In this document: one piece after another, positions 14,844 to 48,550 of the stretch
How positions within the stretch are numbered: the stretch's first letter is position 1
Layout of the letters: each line of letters opens with the position of its first letter
NCBI GenBank assembly: GCA_028023455.1
Contig: JAQFVV010006311.1
Location: 3,439,490 to 3,503,489 of the forward strand
Direction of reading: 5' to 3'
DNA: 64,000 nucleotides
From: Epiperipatus broadwayi
Taxonomy: Eukaryota > Onychophora > Udeonychophora > Euonychophora > Peripatidae
The notes under the pieces: model-generated
Seen by the model: only the letters and a program-made list of their open reading frames with translations
Database searches by the model: none
What the model was told of the DNA's origin: nothing
Program-made: the position numbers and the translations under genes

Positions 14844-16050
14844 TATATTGTAATGATCGAAATGGAAGTGGAGATTGAATCTAACTGCAATCTGCACTAC
14901 ACAGGCGCCATCTAGGCATTTGAGCCTAGAAAAATTTATAAAGTAGGCAGATACATGCTGATAAGATTCCACATTATTTAAATATTCAGATCGTTAGCCC
15001 AAGTTGCTAGCTCATGGAGATGCAGAGATAATAAATAACTTGTTTAATTGCATCTTAAATATACATAAAAAAATAAAAGCCACTGCCAGAAATTAACACA
15101 TAAAAATATTTATTTATGCACATATAAAATCATTCTAATTTGAGGAATAAGTTTAACATTTTAGATTTTTATATTAATCTTTAAATTTACATTTAAATAG
15201 ATTGCAATTATGAGTTTAATATTTATTTAGTGAGTCGAGTATGAATAGACTATATAGATTGTATTTGAAAAGAAAACTGTTCTATCCCTTATTTAACCTT
15301 AGGCAAAAAGTTTGCAGTCAAACTGGCACCAACCCATCTGATACATTTATGTATTCAATGTAGCATGAAAATATGACAACACAAAATACTATACTGTCAG
15401 GAATGTACATCTGAACAGTAAGTAGAGTTAGAGAAGACATTGTCTCTCTACCAACAGGAATGCTACATCTGTCGGCGAGTAGAACAATAAACAAAAAAAC
15501 TCCATAGGAATGGACTGCGGTCCTTTGCTGACTTACAAACCCATCCATAGGCAAACAGAAGGTGTGTGGCGTATATGTGCAATCCTGCCCATAGCGGATC
15601 TCATACTACATCTACTAATTACACAAATATATCCAATCCATTGAGCTAATTCAACTACAAAACGAATAACCTAAGATTACCCTCCCTTAAACTATATATA
15701 TATATAACTTTACAAATCTATATAGCCATTCATGCCCAACTTAAATTTAACCTTAAGATACGTTCGCACAGATGAATTTTATACAATTTGTTTTATAATG
15801 TTGAGTATAGATCAGCTGCATAGATTCCACAGTTAAAAACATTCCAAAATAAACATAACCGATCAAAATATAGTGATCGAAAACATTAATTGCAGAGGGA
15901 ATACAAGAAACCCAATGGTATTCATCATAAGACACCGCATCAACATCGGTGACCTATATATTCTAATCGAATATGAAAACTACAACATAATTAACCGCTA
16001 ATGAATCTATGCAACATCTACACCCAACTTAAATTTCATGCATTTAATAA
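14844..16050. other. Less AT-rich, CpG-containing segment of unknown nature
   Basis: It starts TGTAATGATCG right after a TA run and has visibly more C/G and CpG than its surroundings. It contains minus-strand open frames at 15318-15554 (78 codons) and 15753-15935 (60 codons); I recognise no domain in either. Two related phrases, CCCAACTTAAATTT at about 15734 and 16023, suggest an internal duplication. It could be a degraded transposable element (the TGTAAT start is LTR-like) or an uncharacterised exon cluster. I cannot decide between these. Confidence 0.3.
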
Positions 16051-16301
16051 TTTAAACAATAAATATTAATACAAATAAAAAATAATAAAATGGAAATGAT
16101 TTTTTTCTTTTAGCAAGCAAATATGTAAAACTTAAACATTTATAATTAATTTGAAACATAAGTCAGATATATATAATTTAAATATTGATTGTCAATTTGA
16201 AAATCAGATAAGAATTCCTTTTTTTAAATTTAGGTTAGCTGAATTTTAAAAGTTTGAATGAAAGTTCTTAATTATTTTTTTTAAATTGTAAAGTTCATAG
16301 C

Positions 16302-16385
16302 TCACTGTAGAAGAGTCCAGGTTCCTGATTTTAATTTCCACAACATCTCCATTGGAAGATCGCTCTGATGTTCTGGAGGTAGCAT
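16302..16385 (-). CDS. Possible 27-codon small open frame in a GC-richer patch
   Basis: An ATG-initiated minus-strand frame starting MLPPEHQSDLPMEMLWK and ending in TGA. Its residue usage (P, E, H, Q, W) is unlike the poly-K/N/I/L translations of surrounding AT-rich DNA. It lies in the 16320-16600 patch that has the highest CpG content nearby. No homology is recognised. It could be a small exon, a uORF or a fragment of an old element. Confidence 0.2.
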   Translation of the reverse strand: MLPPEHQSDLPMEMLWKLKSGTWTLLQ

Positions 16386-16441
16386 TTAGCTGGTTCTATT
16401 CTGGTATCATAGTCTTTTCATTTTTTAAAATAAGTGAGAGA

Positions 16442-16466
16442 GAACGACAAGTGTGTCTTGTCGTTC
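16442..16466. other. Perfect 10-bp stem with 5-nt loop
   Basis: GAACGACAAG, TGTGT, CTTGTCGTTC forms an uninterrupted GC-containing hairpin within the CpG-rich patch. It is striking against the AT background. Function is unknown. Confidence 0.75.
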
Positions 16467-16599
16467 GTCTCACCAAATCAAGTTCGAAACTATCAGGAAA
16501 ACTGTATTTCTCTTGTTATAGTATCCACACGGATTCAACCAACAAAACGTCACTAATCCATCCTGTTCATTCGGGTCCGGGCTGAGGCTTGGTGCTTCC

Positions 16600-18180
16600 A
16601 TTGGTCAAGCTAATTTCTCTTTATTCTCTTATCTAATTTTCATCTGACTTTTTAATTACACAAGAGCCCTAAAGCTAGCTTGCTTTTCAATTAATAAACA
16701 ATCATTTCCATTTACAGATTACAGGAATTAATTAATACCTGTTTTTATTTTTACCTACGTTATTTCTTTATTAAAATATTTTTATATTTAAATCTTGTAT
16801 TTTTTTATAAAAAGTACGTTCAAATATTCTTTTTTTATTTATAAAAAATTTTTTTTTTTAAATTTTAGCATCTGTGCGAATATATACGTTTAACAAACAT
16901 TTTAATTTTAGCATTTAGTTTTTTTTCCTTTTTAATAGATTTTATTTTTATTTGTGAACTTTAAGATTTTATTTTAAATTAATGTAACGGCATATTTATA
17001 TATCGTTACAATATATATATATATGGACAATCCACCTTAACCCTTTCAATGATGATTATTTAATTAGCCGAATGAGTTAAAAATCAAAACTTTGAATTGG
17101 CCAACTCACAACTTTAACAAAATCTATTGTTAAAATAGATTCACTTTTAATAATATAAATACGTTAGTTTCATTTGTAAAAAGTATATTACTAATTTTTC
17201 AGATTATGAAAGTAAACGAAAGTCTTTTCAAAAATAAAATTTGATTTATAATTTAAAAAATATTCAATTGCGGTGAAATAAAAGTAACCGCTATTTGACC
17301 AACCAAAAAGATTATTGACGCAATCAAACGCAATCTTTTTTTTTTTCACTTTAATGTTGAGATAAATATGTAGCAATAAATAAATAATTCTTGGTAATAT
17401 CTTAACTATTTTTCTAAAATAATTTGATTTTTAGTATTATTTTATCAATAATAATTTGTAATTCAATTCAAATATTGTTTAAAATGTTGTAAACATTTGT
17501 TTATCATTTTCATAATAAAAATCAAAACGAACGTAACTTTTTACTTTTTGGCAGCCATTTCCCTTTTTGACAGAAGTTGGACAGCCAATAAGATTCAAGA
17601 AAAGGTGGTGAGGAGGCGGTGCTTTGGTTTTGTTTGACATATATGGTCATATTTATTGATTTTTTACTTGTAAAATAATTCTGAAGAGGGCACCATATTA
17701 CAGAACTTTTGATTTTCTTTCAAATGACGTATAATATGTATACGTGGGATAAAAAGTAGCCAATTTAGAGTGTCATCATATCTACTCATTTTTTTACGAG
17801 TCAGGCAGTTAAAGCATTAATTGTTCAAAAAAGGTTGCCTTGACAACATGTGAAAGATTGTTGATTGTTTTCTATATTGGGATTGTCTAAGTGTTGACTG
17901 GTTTGTAATAGTTAATATATATATATATATATATAGATATATATATATATATATATATAAAGATCCTATTGCCTAACTATAATATACAACAAATCTACAT
18001 AAGTACACTAGTATTTAAATGATTTGTTCATTATGTTATATTATCACAACTTATCAATTAATACCTAATAAATATATTTTTAAGGAATGACTTGCATTGG
18101 TCTAACAAAGCACCAATGCAAAGGAAATGTCTCAATATATATATATAATGCATTGAAATAGATGTATTTTGTCTACTTAC
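16600..18180. other. No supported gene
   Basis: Contains a (TA)n tract at 17914-17959. The 61-codon minus-strand frame at 17191-17376 has no recognisable features. Any exons downstream of 18181 for a third ADAMTS-like copy were searched for by eye and not found. Confidence 0.4.
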
Positions 18181-18232
18181 TTCCATTAAGACATTGTGTA
18201 TAAGCTTCAGAAAATCCATCACATCCAAAAAC
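18181..18232 (-). CDS. TSP1-repeat exon (second half), ADAMTS-like copy C
   Basis: A 52-nt minus-strand exon with acceptor ..AATAG before 18232 and a strong donor GTAAGT immediately after 18181. It reads VFGCDGFSEAYTQCLNG plus one base (phase 0 in, 1 out). The C-x-G..QC pattern matches the C-terminal half of a TSP1 repeat (typically GG.xC.G....+.C). It aligns with the analogous exons at 38554-38614 and 50767-50827. The first TSP1 half and the rest of this copy were not found, so it may be a lone remnant or part of a gene whose other exons I missed. Confidence 0.55.
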
Positions 18233-18783
18233 CTATTTCAAAAAATGTACAAACAAATTATATCAAGGATAAAAGTTACTTTTAATCAATTAATATATTG
18301 TTTTATTTAAAAATTTAGTTATCAAATTTTCAATGATTTTTATAAACAATTGTTTTTAAAAAGTTTTTAACGAATTGGCAATTATAATTTATACATATAT
18401 CGTTAAATAGGGAAGTGTTATATTCTCTTATACATAAAATCTAACTGACATTTTTCTGAAGATATGGAGGTTAAGTTATTTGTCTATCATATTTAAATAT
18501 CTGATTAAAATCCAAGGAATGATTAATATTTTGTTTCAGATAGCTGAACTTTCTAAGAAGACTTTTTCTAAATGATTAATTTATAGATAATAAAGCAATG
18601 ATCATCTAGATATTCTCAAAAGATAAGAAAGTTGTCAATAATGTATATTTGTCATATGGGAATAAGTATATTCAGCATAAAAATAAAACTGAGTTCACAT
18701 TTTTTCTGTACTTTAGAAAAAAATACTTCTAAATCATATCTGCACAGATTTTGAATTTTTCGTTTTAAATGAATACTGATCTA

Positions 18784-19120
18784 AACATTGTTAATCCTCT
18801 ATGCAATTTGGGTAGTACGTTGCAAGTTGATAATGGACCAGCCCCATCCAGATCCAGGACTGTTGTTCTGCAAACAATAAAGAAGATCATGAAAAGAGAT
18901 AAGCTCATCTCCTCCAAAAAATCCTTTGAGGACACTTGGACCCTAATCACCCTCCCAGTTAATAACAATAAAAATCTAGACATGCCTCCCCCCCCCCCAA
19001 ACATTCAATAAGAACTCTCAGGACATAGCATAACCTCATTTAACTTTGTATACATCCTTTTCAATTTGTACACATAGTATTTAATAAAATATATATTTTT
19101 GAAACAACAACATTGTTAAT
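18784..19120 (+). mobile_element. 5'-truncated LINE 3' end with 12-bp target duplication (copy D)
   Basis: The insert spans about 18796-19108 between AACATTGTTAAT at 18784-18795 and AACATTGTTAAT at 19109-19120. It encodes the end of a LINE ORF2: a frame containing TIKKIMKRDKLISSKK and FEDTWTL, which aligns with KKIKKCDQLLASSK and FDDTWSL of copy C (61845-62769). It ends in an AATAAAATATATATTTTTG tail. The apparent ATG at 18769 lies outside the insertion and is not a real start. A C-rich run at 18987-18996 encodes polyproline. Confidence 0.85.
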
Positions 19121-20639
19121 TCTATTACGAATGATTGACTTATGATTTTTCTTTTATTAGTAAAATTCAAATATTAAAAAGTCCACATAAATAATTGAAA
19201 TAAAATACCAAAATTTGTAATATAAATCTGATATCATGCATTCTATATATTGTAATGGCTAACAGGCACACTAATATCCAACACTAGAGAGCACCACTAA
19301 AGCTATCATCTAAAATATAAGTTTAATGGTGAGGATACCTATTTTTTTCTTATATTTATCTACGTTTATTTTACATGCTTTAAATAATATACAAATATAA
19401 AACTATCAAATGCAATATATTTTCTCTTAAACACCTACATATATTCAAAGGTGTGTACACATAAAATGAAACATTCTTTTCTATGAATAGCACTTTTTTA
19501 ATGGTTTATTGAATTGATTTTTTTTTTAAAAATAATCATCATTAAAATGATACAAAAGCTATTTTGTTATTTTCTCAAATGAATGCTAGAATTATAATAA
19601 ATTAATCTCTACATCAATAAAATTTTAAATAAACAAAGAAGTAATAAAACAATATTAGCATCTAAATCATTTTATTCTGTCATAAAGTGTACTATACAAA
19701 TTATTTAGTATATTTTCCTAAAGAATGATGTTTTTTTCTTTAAGCTTATTTTGTAATTCGATAGAGAAGCTTCTAATACCATTGTTTGTTGATTAAAATA
19801 ATTTCTATTGGATTAGTGTCTGTTAATATTTCATGCTTTGTTTTTATGTTATATTGCTAATGAATTATAAGGCAAAATAGAGAGATACAAATTCTAATCT
19901 AATTAATTGTTTTAGCTCCTTGGAAATCCGACCATGGAGGGAGAAATAAATCTTACCCTTTCTTCCTTCTGTTCAACTATTAATTTTGTTCATAAATTTA
20001 AAAAAGCATCAATAAATCTTTGTTTTATTTCCCGCATTTTTTATTTAGCATACTATTATAATCTAGAAATTTTTTTCTGGGTTCCAACACAGTGTTCTAT
20101 TAAATAAAATTGTTTATTGTAAATAAAATTGAATTCATTAATGGTTTTTTCTTTTAAAAATAATAGCAATTAATCAAAATAATTTTTCTTTTTTTATTAC
20201 CAAGATTAATCATTAATAATAGTACTATATATTTTTTTATAATAGAGCAATTAAATATATTGATGTGTATTTGTTTATATATATATATTATACCCACACA
20301 TACACTCCCATTCACTAACTTTCCTATTTACAAGTAAATTATATAAATTAATTATTTTAAAGAACAATTAACTAAATAACATAACACTTATTTTTTATTA
20401 TTCGTTTCCTTAATAAATTATCATTTTAAAATAACTGCTGTCTCAATATAAATATATACATTAAAAGCATAAAGCTGAATTAAAGTCAAAATTACCCCAA
20501 GCAATGAAATCATTGGTTGTGTTTTAGAGTTTATTTTTTGGCTAGTCTGGTTGAGTTGTGAGTTTGGGTAATTTTGATTCTATATATATATATGTGCGTG
20601 TGTGCAAGCATGTGCTATAAGGAAAATGGGATTTTAGCA
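19121..20639. other. No supported gene
   Basis: AT-rich. The segment starting TGTAATGGCTAACAGG near 19252 is less AT-rich and may be an element end, but no family is recognised. Confidence 0.45.
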
Positions 20640-20770
20640 GGGTACTTAATTTTTTTATTAATTAAAATTCAGAAGATATTAAGCAACTAAGCAAGCTATT
20701 AAGTATTCTGCAACAGAATTCATTTGCCTGACACTTAGCCAAAAGTAGAAGTCTCCTTGTAATTGTTTTC
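20640..20770 (+). repeat. Dispersed repeat, copy 1
   Basis: Shares words in order with 21240-21400: TTAATTAAAATTCAGAA/TTAATTAGAATTAAGG, GCAACTAAG, CTGCAACAG, CAAAAGT. This marks two diverged direct copies about 600 bp apart. Confidence 0.55.
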
Positions 20771-20793
20771 TAGATTTTAGTTAAGAAAAAGTT

Positions 20794-20926
20794 AATTGTT
20801 ACATTTTTATCTACCGTTGTCAAACTCACTCCATTCACAACTTTGACGCATCCATCTCAGATATTTTCTAAACTAGAAATTATCTTTAGCACAGATATAA
20901 ATTTTAAACCTCAGTTAAAGATTAAT
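20794..20926 (-). repeat. Dispersed repeat shared with 30513-30672
   Basis: 133 bp co-linear with 30513-30672 (about 85% by eye, with a 27-bp gap). It includes GTCAAACTC..CTCC..TTCACAACTTTGACG and ends GTTAAAGATTAAT. The shared boundaries (AATTGTTACA on one side, ATTAAT on the other) suggest a short interspersed element. No tRNA promoter boxes were seen. Confidence 0.75.
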
Positions 20927-21239
20927 ATATCTGATTTTTTAAAATTTTAAACATACGCACACATAGAATTATTCACCTTTCTCTTCCTATGTGTAATATC
21001 TTTATGGATATATTAAACAACCTCCATACTTCCCCATTCTTTTTAAATCCATATAAATAAAGATACAATAAAAGTAGTTCAGACATTAATAATTTATAAG
21101 TATGAATGGTTTTAAAATAATATAACTTTTCCAATATATTCTCAAGTAAATGATACTCTCTCATAAAAAGTTATAAGTAATGATAAAATGTTTTACTAGG
21201 TTTATAAATGCAAATACTGAAAATTTAATGACATTTTAT

Positions 21240-21400
21240 TTATATATATTTTAATTAGAATTAAGGCTCTTTGCAACTAAGAAAGCAATCTATTAAAAAC
21301 TAGATTGAAATACTGAAATTTTATTATCCTGCAACAGTATTATATTTGTCTAACAGCTATGAGTCAAAAGTGGCACTCTATTTCTAGCTCTTCCTTAGAA
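21240..21400 (+). repeat. Dispersed repeat, copy 2
   Basis: Direct, diverged copy of 20640-20770; see shared words there. Confidence 0.5.
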
Positions 21401-23535
21401 TTTAAAATGTCATTAATACTTCATGAGTGTGAAAAATTTTAAAGTTACAACTTTTCCAATATTTACATAAGTACAAATTACATATACATAACAAGTATCT
21501 CAATGCTCCAGAAAGTTTGCTAATTAATATCTCATATTTTTAAAAATAAAATCTTCAGTTGTTCCTGGAGCCTAACTGTAAAAACTTAATAAATATATAA
21601 TTGTGATATTGCAAATTTATTTAAATTAACAAGATTTTAATCAAAAATATATCATCTGTTGATTCTTGAAAAAATTGTGTATCTGTTGACTTTATTTTTT
21701 AACAAGTTTTCTTTTTAAGTTAGAAGAATATATATATATATAATAAAATAGCTGTTATAAAGTAATTGATATAATAAAACGATAAAATATTAATTAATGG
21801 TGAATTTAAAAAAATTACAAACAACTTTTATACAATGCAGAAATTCTTTCATTATTTTTATAGCCTTCTTCAAATAGAAATCATTTAAATTAAAATTTAA
21901 GCAAATCTCACCATGTTATATTCTAAGATTCACGAATTGTATCATTTATTAATTAAAGATTTATTATTTCTTTTTATCAAAATTGCCTTTTTGATTTATC
22001 ACGAAGAATTTTATTATGTTCCAGATAAAAATCAAAAATAAATTAGTATGTTTTTTCATGATAAAAAAAATCCAGATATGATTAAATCAGTATTATTCTT
22101 ATTTCTTATACATTGATACAACAGTTGATACTTTTTTTTATCTATTTATCATATCATCTAACAAGCATAAAGTTGCCTTAAACTTCCAAAGCACTTACAC
22201 TACAAGGTAGCCATAAACTATTAGCTTCTTCACCAGTAGTTATATGAAAAGTCCAAACTGCTTTATTAGTAGAACAGCTTAGCTATATAGCATATTTTCA
22301 ACAACTTGTAAAGCAAAGATAATCCTTGAATGCTCAAGAAGCTTATTGTATCGATGGGGTTATATCAATGGGGTTATGTCTATATAATTATTTGTAGCTG
22401 CATAAATAAGTTTTCATGATCCCAGTGTATCAGTAGCTAAGCTAGTAACACATTTTTCTGTGTTCTCTAATATTCTAATATTTTTTGGCTCATTAAGCTA
22501 AAAATAATAATGTTGCTATTACTTAAACCAACTTATTCCAATTATGATAAAGGAAGGAAATAGGGGATACAAATGTAAGCTTATTTTTTGATGGCTAGAT
22601 TTTAATTTTAAAAATTTAACAGTCTGACCTAAAGATCCAGTAATGATATGAGTAACAACATCTTTATTTACAACCAACAAACTAACCACATTTAACTTAT
22701 GACCAATATACTATTGAACAACTTAAAAGTGGATATAATAGTGGGCAGTTTTATCATTAAAAACAACATATTGTCAAAAATCAGCATTTCTATAGTTGCA
22801 TTATTGTGAGCTTGAAATTCAGTAGGTGTTGTACTTATAGATGAACTGCTTAATATGACAAGTGTAGAAATACATATTTGATTATGTAAGATTGAACTAG
22901 AAAACACCAAGCTAAGACATTTCTTTTATTACTATTTCTAAATATCTCTTTCTAGTTATCCTGGTTCTGTTTTAATTTCAGTATATGGGTCAGCCTGTCA
23001 GATCAATATGCAAAACATCAAAAGAAGACTTACATTTTTTATGAATAATATTATCAAGAGTTTTTATACTATCATGAGAATAATTTTCATTGTTTGTTGA
23101 TATTCTAAAAGTTGTATAAAATGATTTTAATTACTTTTGTATTTAAAGATTCTGCAAACTTAGTAGTAGAAGAATTCAAATCCAGAGTGGAGTTATTACT
23201 TTTTTTTCTTTTTCCATTTCTGGCTTGTTCAGATTTTCTAGTATGGCTTTAAACTGTTTTGTATTGATTTTTTAGCTTGACTCTTACATGTCTCTGATAT
23301 TTAGCAATCTATGCACACACTTTACAAGAAATTTAGGAGAAGGTTGTTTCAAAAGTTGAAGGCACTTTGGTTTATATTCTTTTGATGCTTTCTTCAAAAT
23401 TCAGGTCTTGCCAAAGTAATAGTGTTACTCATTTCCTGAGTTGATAAGTCATTTCCAAAATCTGAATTATAAATTCACGGGTGACTTTCTGGAAATGTAG
23501 ATGATATATTTTGATCGATTCAATTACCCACTAAA
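21401..23535. other. No supported gene; possible decayed element at 22180-23480
   Basis: Minus-strand translations between 22180 and 23480 give interrupted stretches with non-trivial composition, for example KCLQLLKQPSPKFLVKC near 23350. They have many stops and I cannot assign a family. An old transposable-element coding region is the likeliest explanation. Confidence 0.3.
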
Positions 23536-44255
<20,720 letters not shown>

Positions 44256-47200
44256 AAAAGAAAAGCTAAAAAGTAGTCTGATTCGTCACTATTTTGATAA
44301 AACATTTCCCAGCATGTGTAATTTAGATGAGAGTGCAATAGTTCAAGAGATGTGCCTCTCATCTTTTTCAGAATTTGAGTTTGGTTTTAACCCATAATCA
44401 TCCAATGGCTTTACTCTAGTCATCGGATCAACATAATGCTTTTGAAGATTGACAGTTGAATATCTGAATCCCCTATTATTATTATAGAAGATGTTATAAT
44501 TTTCAATGATGAACTACACATATAAATATTCAATTTTTCAATAAAACAAATATTTTATTATCATACAAATACAAACTTATATTTATTTTTATCTTACTTC
44601 ATAAAAAGCATTATTGCACTATAATTAACCACCACGGATTTCTTTATAAAAAAAAAATTGTAATGTTTTAGTTTATTTTTCAAATTTTAGATTATTTTCA
44701 AAAAAAAACTAAACAAAACTACTTAATGTAGTGAGAGGGGGTGTTTTAGTTTATTTTTCAAATTTTTTATTTTCTGTTCTGTCTTTTCAACTATTTACAT
44801 TTATATTTACATATGTAAATTATGCTGAATCTAAAATTTAGATTACTTTATCCCAGTATGACTTCATAGCGGACTATATTAGTGCCCATTTCCATTTATT
44901 AATAAAAATAATAGAGACAAAAAGTATTTTTGTTTTAGCTTAACTTTTAACAAGTGTCTTTGAATAATTAAACAAAATAATTACAATTTTGAAATTAACA
45001 TGAGTCAGTGAATATGTAATGTATATTAATTTCATTTTGAATTTTCATCAATGTTAACATGTATAAGCTTATAAACATCAAAACTTTAAAGAATAGATGC
45101 TTCATTCTACTCTTGATCCGTGCTAAACATATGATTGCTATTTATTTATAATCAGAGGTAGATTTGTTTGCTCTTTCTAATGAACATATATTTTGTATTA
45201 ATGCATAATACTCTTTCTTGTTATTAATATTGAATTGACGTTTTCATTGGTTTTAATAGCTATCTGGATAAGGATTTTGATAAGTTAGAATTTAAGATAG
45301 TATTGTTCTAAATAAAGGGAAATAAAAAAACTGTTAATGCTTTTAAGAAAAATGATATTTGCGATGCTAATATACTTTAAAAAAATAATTTGTAAAGTAT
45401 TTCCACATTCCAATAATAAAATTTCTTTATTATTTTATGGCAATTATTAAATCCCATATCATTTAATCGTATAATTATTATAAAAAATAACAGTTTTTTT
45501 GCTAGTGAGGAATTTAATTCACCAGCCACCAATTTCATAATAACAATATAATAAGTTCAGGCAAAAAATAAACAATATGATCAGAGATTATTATGAGAGG
45601 TTAGACAATTTTTAAGAGCTGCAATAATATTATTGAAGCTTATTTTATTTAAATATAATGAAATCAAATCTGGAAAAAGTTATTGAAGGTAAAAAACAGT
45701 GAATAAAACTCCTTAATTAATGTCTTCTGAAAATGGAGAAAAAATGAGAAAATTAAGACAGAAAAAGATATGACAAATTTGGTTTGGCATTGAAACTGAT
45801 AGCTCCATTTTAATTTATCTTTAAAATTATTTTATTTGATTGCTACTATGTACTTTTATAATAATAAAAAGTTGTGGGTAAATCACAAATAGTACAACAA
45901 AGAAATTGAGCAGGCCAACGTATTTATTTTAATATTTGTTGTTTTTAAGCATTTAATAAGATTATTCAAAATAGTTTTAAAAATATACTTGATGTTTCCT
46001 CTCATATGAAGCATAAACAACCATGTACATATTTTATAATGCTACAAAATAAAGAGGCATCATGAAATGATTTCAATCATTAAATGAATATGAATACAGA
46101 AATGTGCAAAGAATCAGATCCCAATATATATAATAATAAGTCATAAACACAACGTTAACAGCAATAATCACCGAGAATTAACAATAGTCTAATGTAATTG
46201 AATTTAAAAGAGAGATATTATAAAATCTTAGTTTAATCATTATCTAGCCAATGCCAAACTTGGAGCATAATGTTATAAAAGAAACCATCAATATTTCAGC
46301 TGCATGTATCTATATATGCAATAAAAATAATTCTAAAAGTGATCCCATATCAAAAGTGCTGGAATAATTATGCTAATGTTGATCAGCATTGATTCTCTGG
46401 GCAATCTGATGTCATGAGTTTACTGGCCATCAATAAAATGGTTATCATTATAAATATGTAATTTAAAATGAGTGGAATTTAATGGTGGCTTTTATTATTG
46501 CAATAGCTAAATAATTCTAAAAAGAATAATATAGATGTTTATGGACAAGCACATATATATTTCACCAACCATTAATTCAATTAGATTTGGGATTGCAAGG
46601 AACTTAGTTTCAGCATACAAGAAAAAATATTATCCTTAAACTATTCCAGTATTAAATAATTCTCTGGAATAACTTATAGAATAATTAATAAATTTGTTGA
46701 TTAGAAGTAATAAAAATATTTTAAAATGTCATAAATATTTTATAATAAAAATACATTGTTCTGATTTTAATTTACAAATATCAAATATTTCTTTAGAATG
46801 ACAAACTAATTCATACTTCAACAGTATTTAAATTGTGGTTTATAGATGTATAAATTGTAATAAATAGTAGAAGAACATACATGTGTTAACATGTGCATGT
46901 CTAATAGTACAAAATACTTGAATCATTACTAAGTTAATAAATATTCCATTTTAATCAAATATTTATAGTTAAATGTTAAATATATACATAACAAACACAC
47001 ACATACATGAATATTCTAATAGCAAAATAAAATTTCAATTATTAATTTTAATTAACTTATATTACATCTTATTGTTATCACATTTTTTGAATTTCATTAA
47101 AGTAATAAACAAAAGTTTTTATGATAAAAAAACTATTTTTCTGTGAAAATCCTCTTGAAAGACCTTTGTTTTCAATATTTATTCTCTCTTCTTGCAAACA

Positions 47201-47414
47201 TTAAGAATGATTTCTAAACTATTTCTATTCATTAACAAAGTTCTTAGTCATCTTATCTAATTTTGTTCAAAAATTATTTACTTTTCAGCTATTTTAAGAT
47301 ATTTTCCTCCTTAAATTAATCAAAATAAAATGAAATAAACTACAATTAAATAATTTTTTTACTTTATTCATTTGCACTACATATAGCCAAATATTTACAG
47401 AATATATATATAAA
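44256..47414. other. Intergenic or intron sequence, no gene
   Basis: No domain-bearing exon found; no zinc-protease motif HExxH seen on the minus strand here. A short hairpin GATGAGAG..CTCTCATC lies at about 44332-44365, just upstream of the candidate first exon. Confidence 0.45.
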
Positions 47415-47533
47415 GATAAAAAATCAAGTCAGATGTCACATGACCTAATTTTAATAAAGCTCGTATTTACAAATGCTATATATAGAGTTTGCAAAACAAG
47501 CTCTTAACAAGCTTTTAGAATACCTCAACCCCA

Positions 47534-47565
47534 GACCAGTTTCTGCATCTAGCATTGTTGGTGAG
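47534..47565 (-). ncRNA. Hammerhead relic X1
   Basis: Keeps GCTAGATGCA, GAAAC, TG, GTC, TGGGGTTGAGG and an upstream CCTAACACCTCA helix-I strand, but the CTGATGA box has decayed to CCAACAA-like sequence. Its helix-I strand has C where X4 has T opposite the same G, which preserves pairing. Confidence 0.55.
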
Positions 47566-47909
47566 GTGTTAGGATATTCATTAGATTAAAAATAGTAGGA
47601 CTAGCCCAGCACTTTATCTAATGTATAACTATTGAAAAGAAAATCTGAAACTTTCAGACATCTATATGTCTAAAAATCCAGCTATCTAACTCAAATAGCC
47701 ATATGGGACTGAACTAAGTTCAGATGCACCATATATTAATAGCTCTAGCAATATAAAATCACCAAAGCCTTAATAGCAAAAAATAAATTGATAAAAAATC
47801 AAGTCAGATGTCACATGCCCTAATTTTAATAAAGCTCTTATTTACAAATGTTATATATATAGTTCACAAAACAAACTCTTAACAAGCTTTTAGAATACCC
47901 TCAACCCCA

Positions 47910-47937
47910 GACTGGTTTCTGCATCTAGAATCATCAG
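47910..47937 (-). ncRNA. Hammerhead ribozyme X2 (intact core, altered helix I)
   Basis: CTGATGA (47937-47931), 11-nt TTCTAGATGCA, GAAAC, CA, GTC (47912-47910), then TGGGGTTGAGG. The core is complete. Upstream of CTGATGA the sequence GGGCTA differs from the CCTAACACC strand of other copies, probably after a deletion, so helix I is likely broken. Confidence 0.65.
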
Positions 47938-48149
47938 TAGCCCAGCACTTTATCTAATATATAAATATTGAGAAGAAAATCTGAAACTTTCAGACATCTA
48001 TATGTCTAAAAATCCAGCTATCTAACTCAAATAGCCATATGGGACTGAACTAAGTTCAGATGCACCATATATTAATTGCTCTAGCAATATAAAATCATCA
48101 AAGCCGTAGTAGCAAAAAATAAATTAATAAAAAATCAAGTCAGATGTCA

Positions 48150-48177
48150 CTGATGACGCAAGATGCAGAAAATGGTT
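48150..48177 (+). ncRNA. Hammerhead-like motif X3 at the array junction
   Basis: CTGATGA, CGCAAGATGCA, GAAAA, TG, GTT, TTGGGGTTGAAGG. Two changes in the 3' core (GAAAA, GTT). It starts exactly where direct unit sequence (AGTCAGATGTCA) stops, so the inversion junction coincides with the ribozyme. Confidence 0.5.
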
Positions 48178-48522
48178 TGGGGTTGAAGGTATTCTAAAAG
48201 CTTGTTAAGAGTTTGTTTTGCGAACACTATATATAACATTTGTAAATACGAGCTTTATTAAAATTAGGTCATGTGACATCTGACTTGATTTTTTATCAAT
48301 TTATTTTTTGCTATTAAGGCTTTGGCGATTTTATATTGCTAGAGCTATTAATATATGGTGCATCTGAACCTAATTCAGTCCCATATGGCTATTTGAGTTA
48401 GATAGTTGGATTTTTAGACATATAGATGTCTGAAAGTTTTAGATGTTCTTAATAGTTATACATTAGATAAAGTTCTGAGCTAGTCCTAGTATTTTTAATC
48501 TAATGAATATCCTAACACCTTA

Positions 48523-48550
48523 CTGATGACGCTAGATGCAGAAACCGGTC
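48523..48550 (+). ncRNA. Hammerhead ribozyme X4 (intact core and helix I)
   Basis: CTGATGA (48523-48529), CGCTAGATGCA, GAAAC (48541-48545), CG, GTC (48548-48550). Helix I pairs CCTAACACCTTA (48511-48522) with TGGGGTTGAGG (48551-48561). Pairs: A-T, T.G, T.G, C-G, C-G, A-T, one bulge, A-T, one mismatch, T-A, C-G, C-G. Stem II is short (GC/GC with a TAGAT loop). Helix III is minimal (A-T, C-G, loop CG). This is the best complete type-I hammerhead in the window; cleavage is predicted after C48550. Confidence 0.82.

Noticed and set aside
17191-17376. 61-codon minus-strand frame
   Set aside because: AT-rich composition, no domain, no fitting splice partners.
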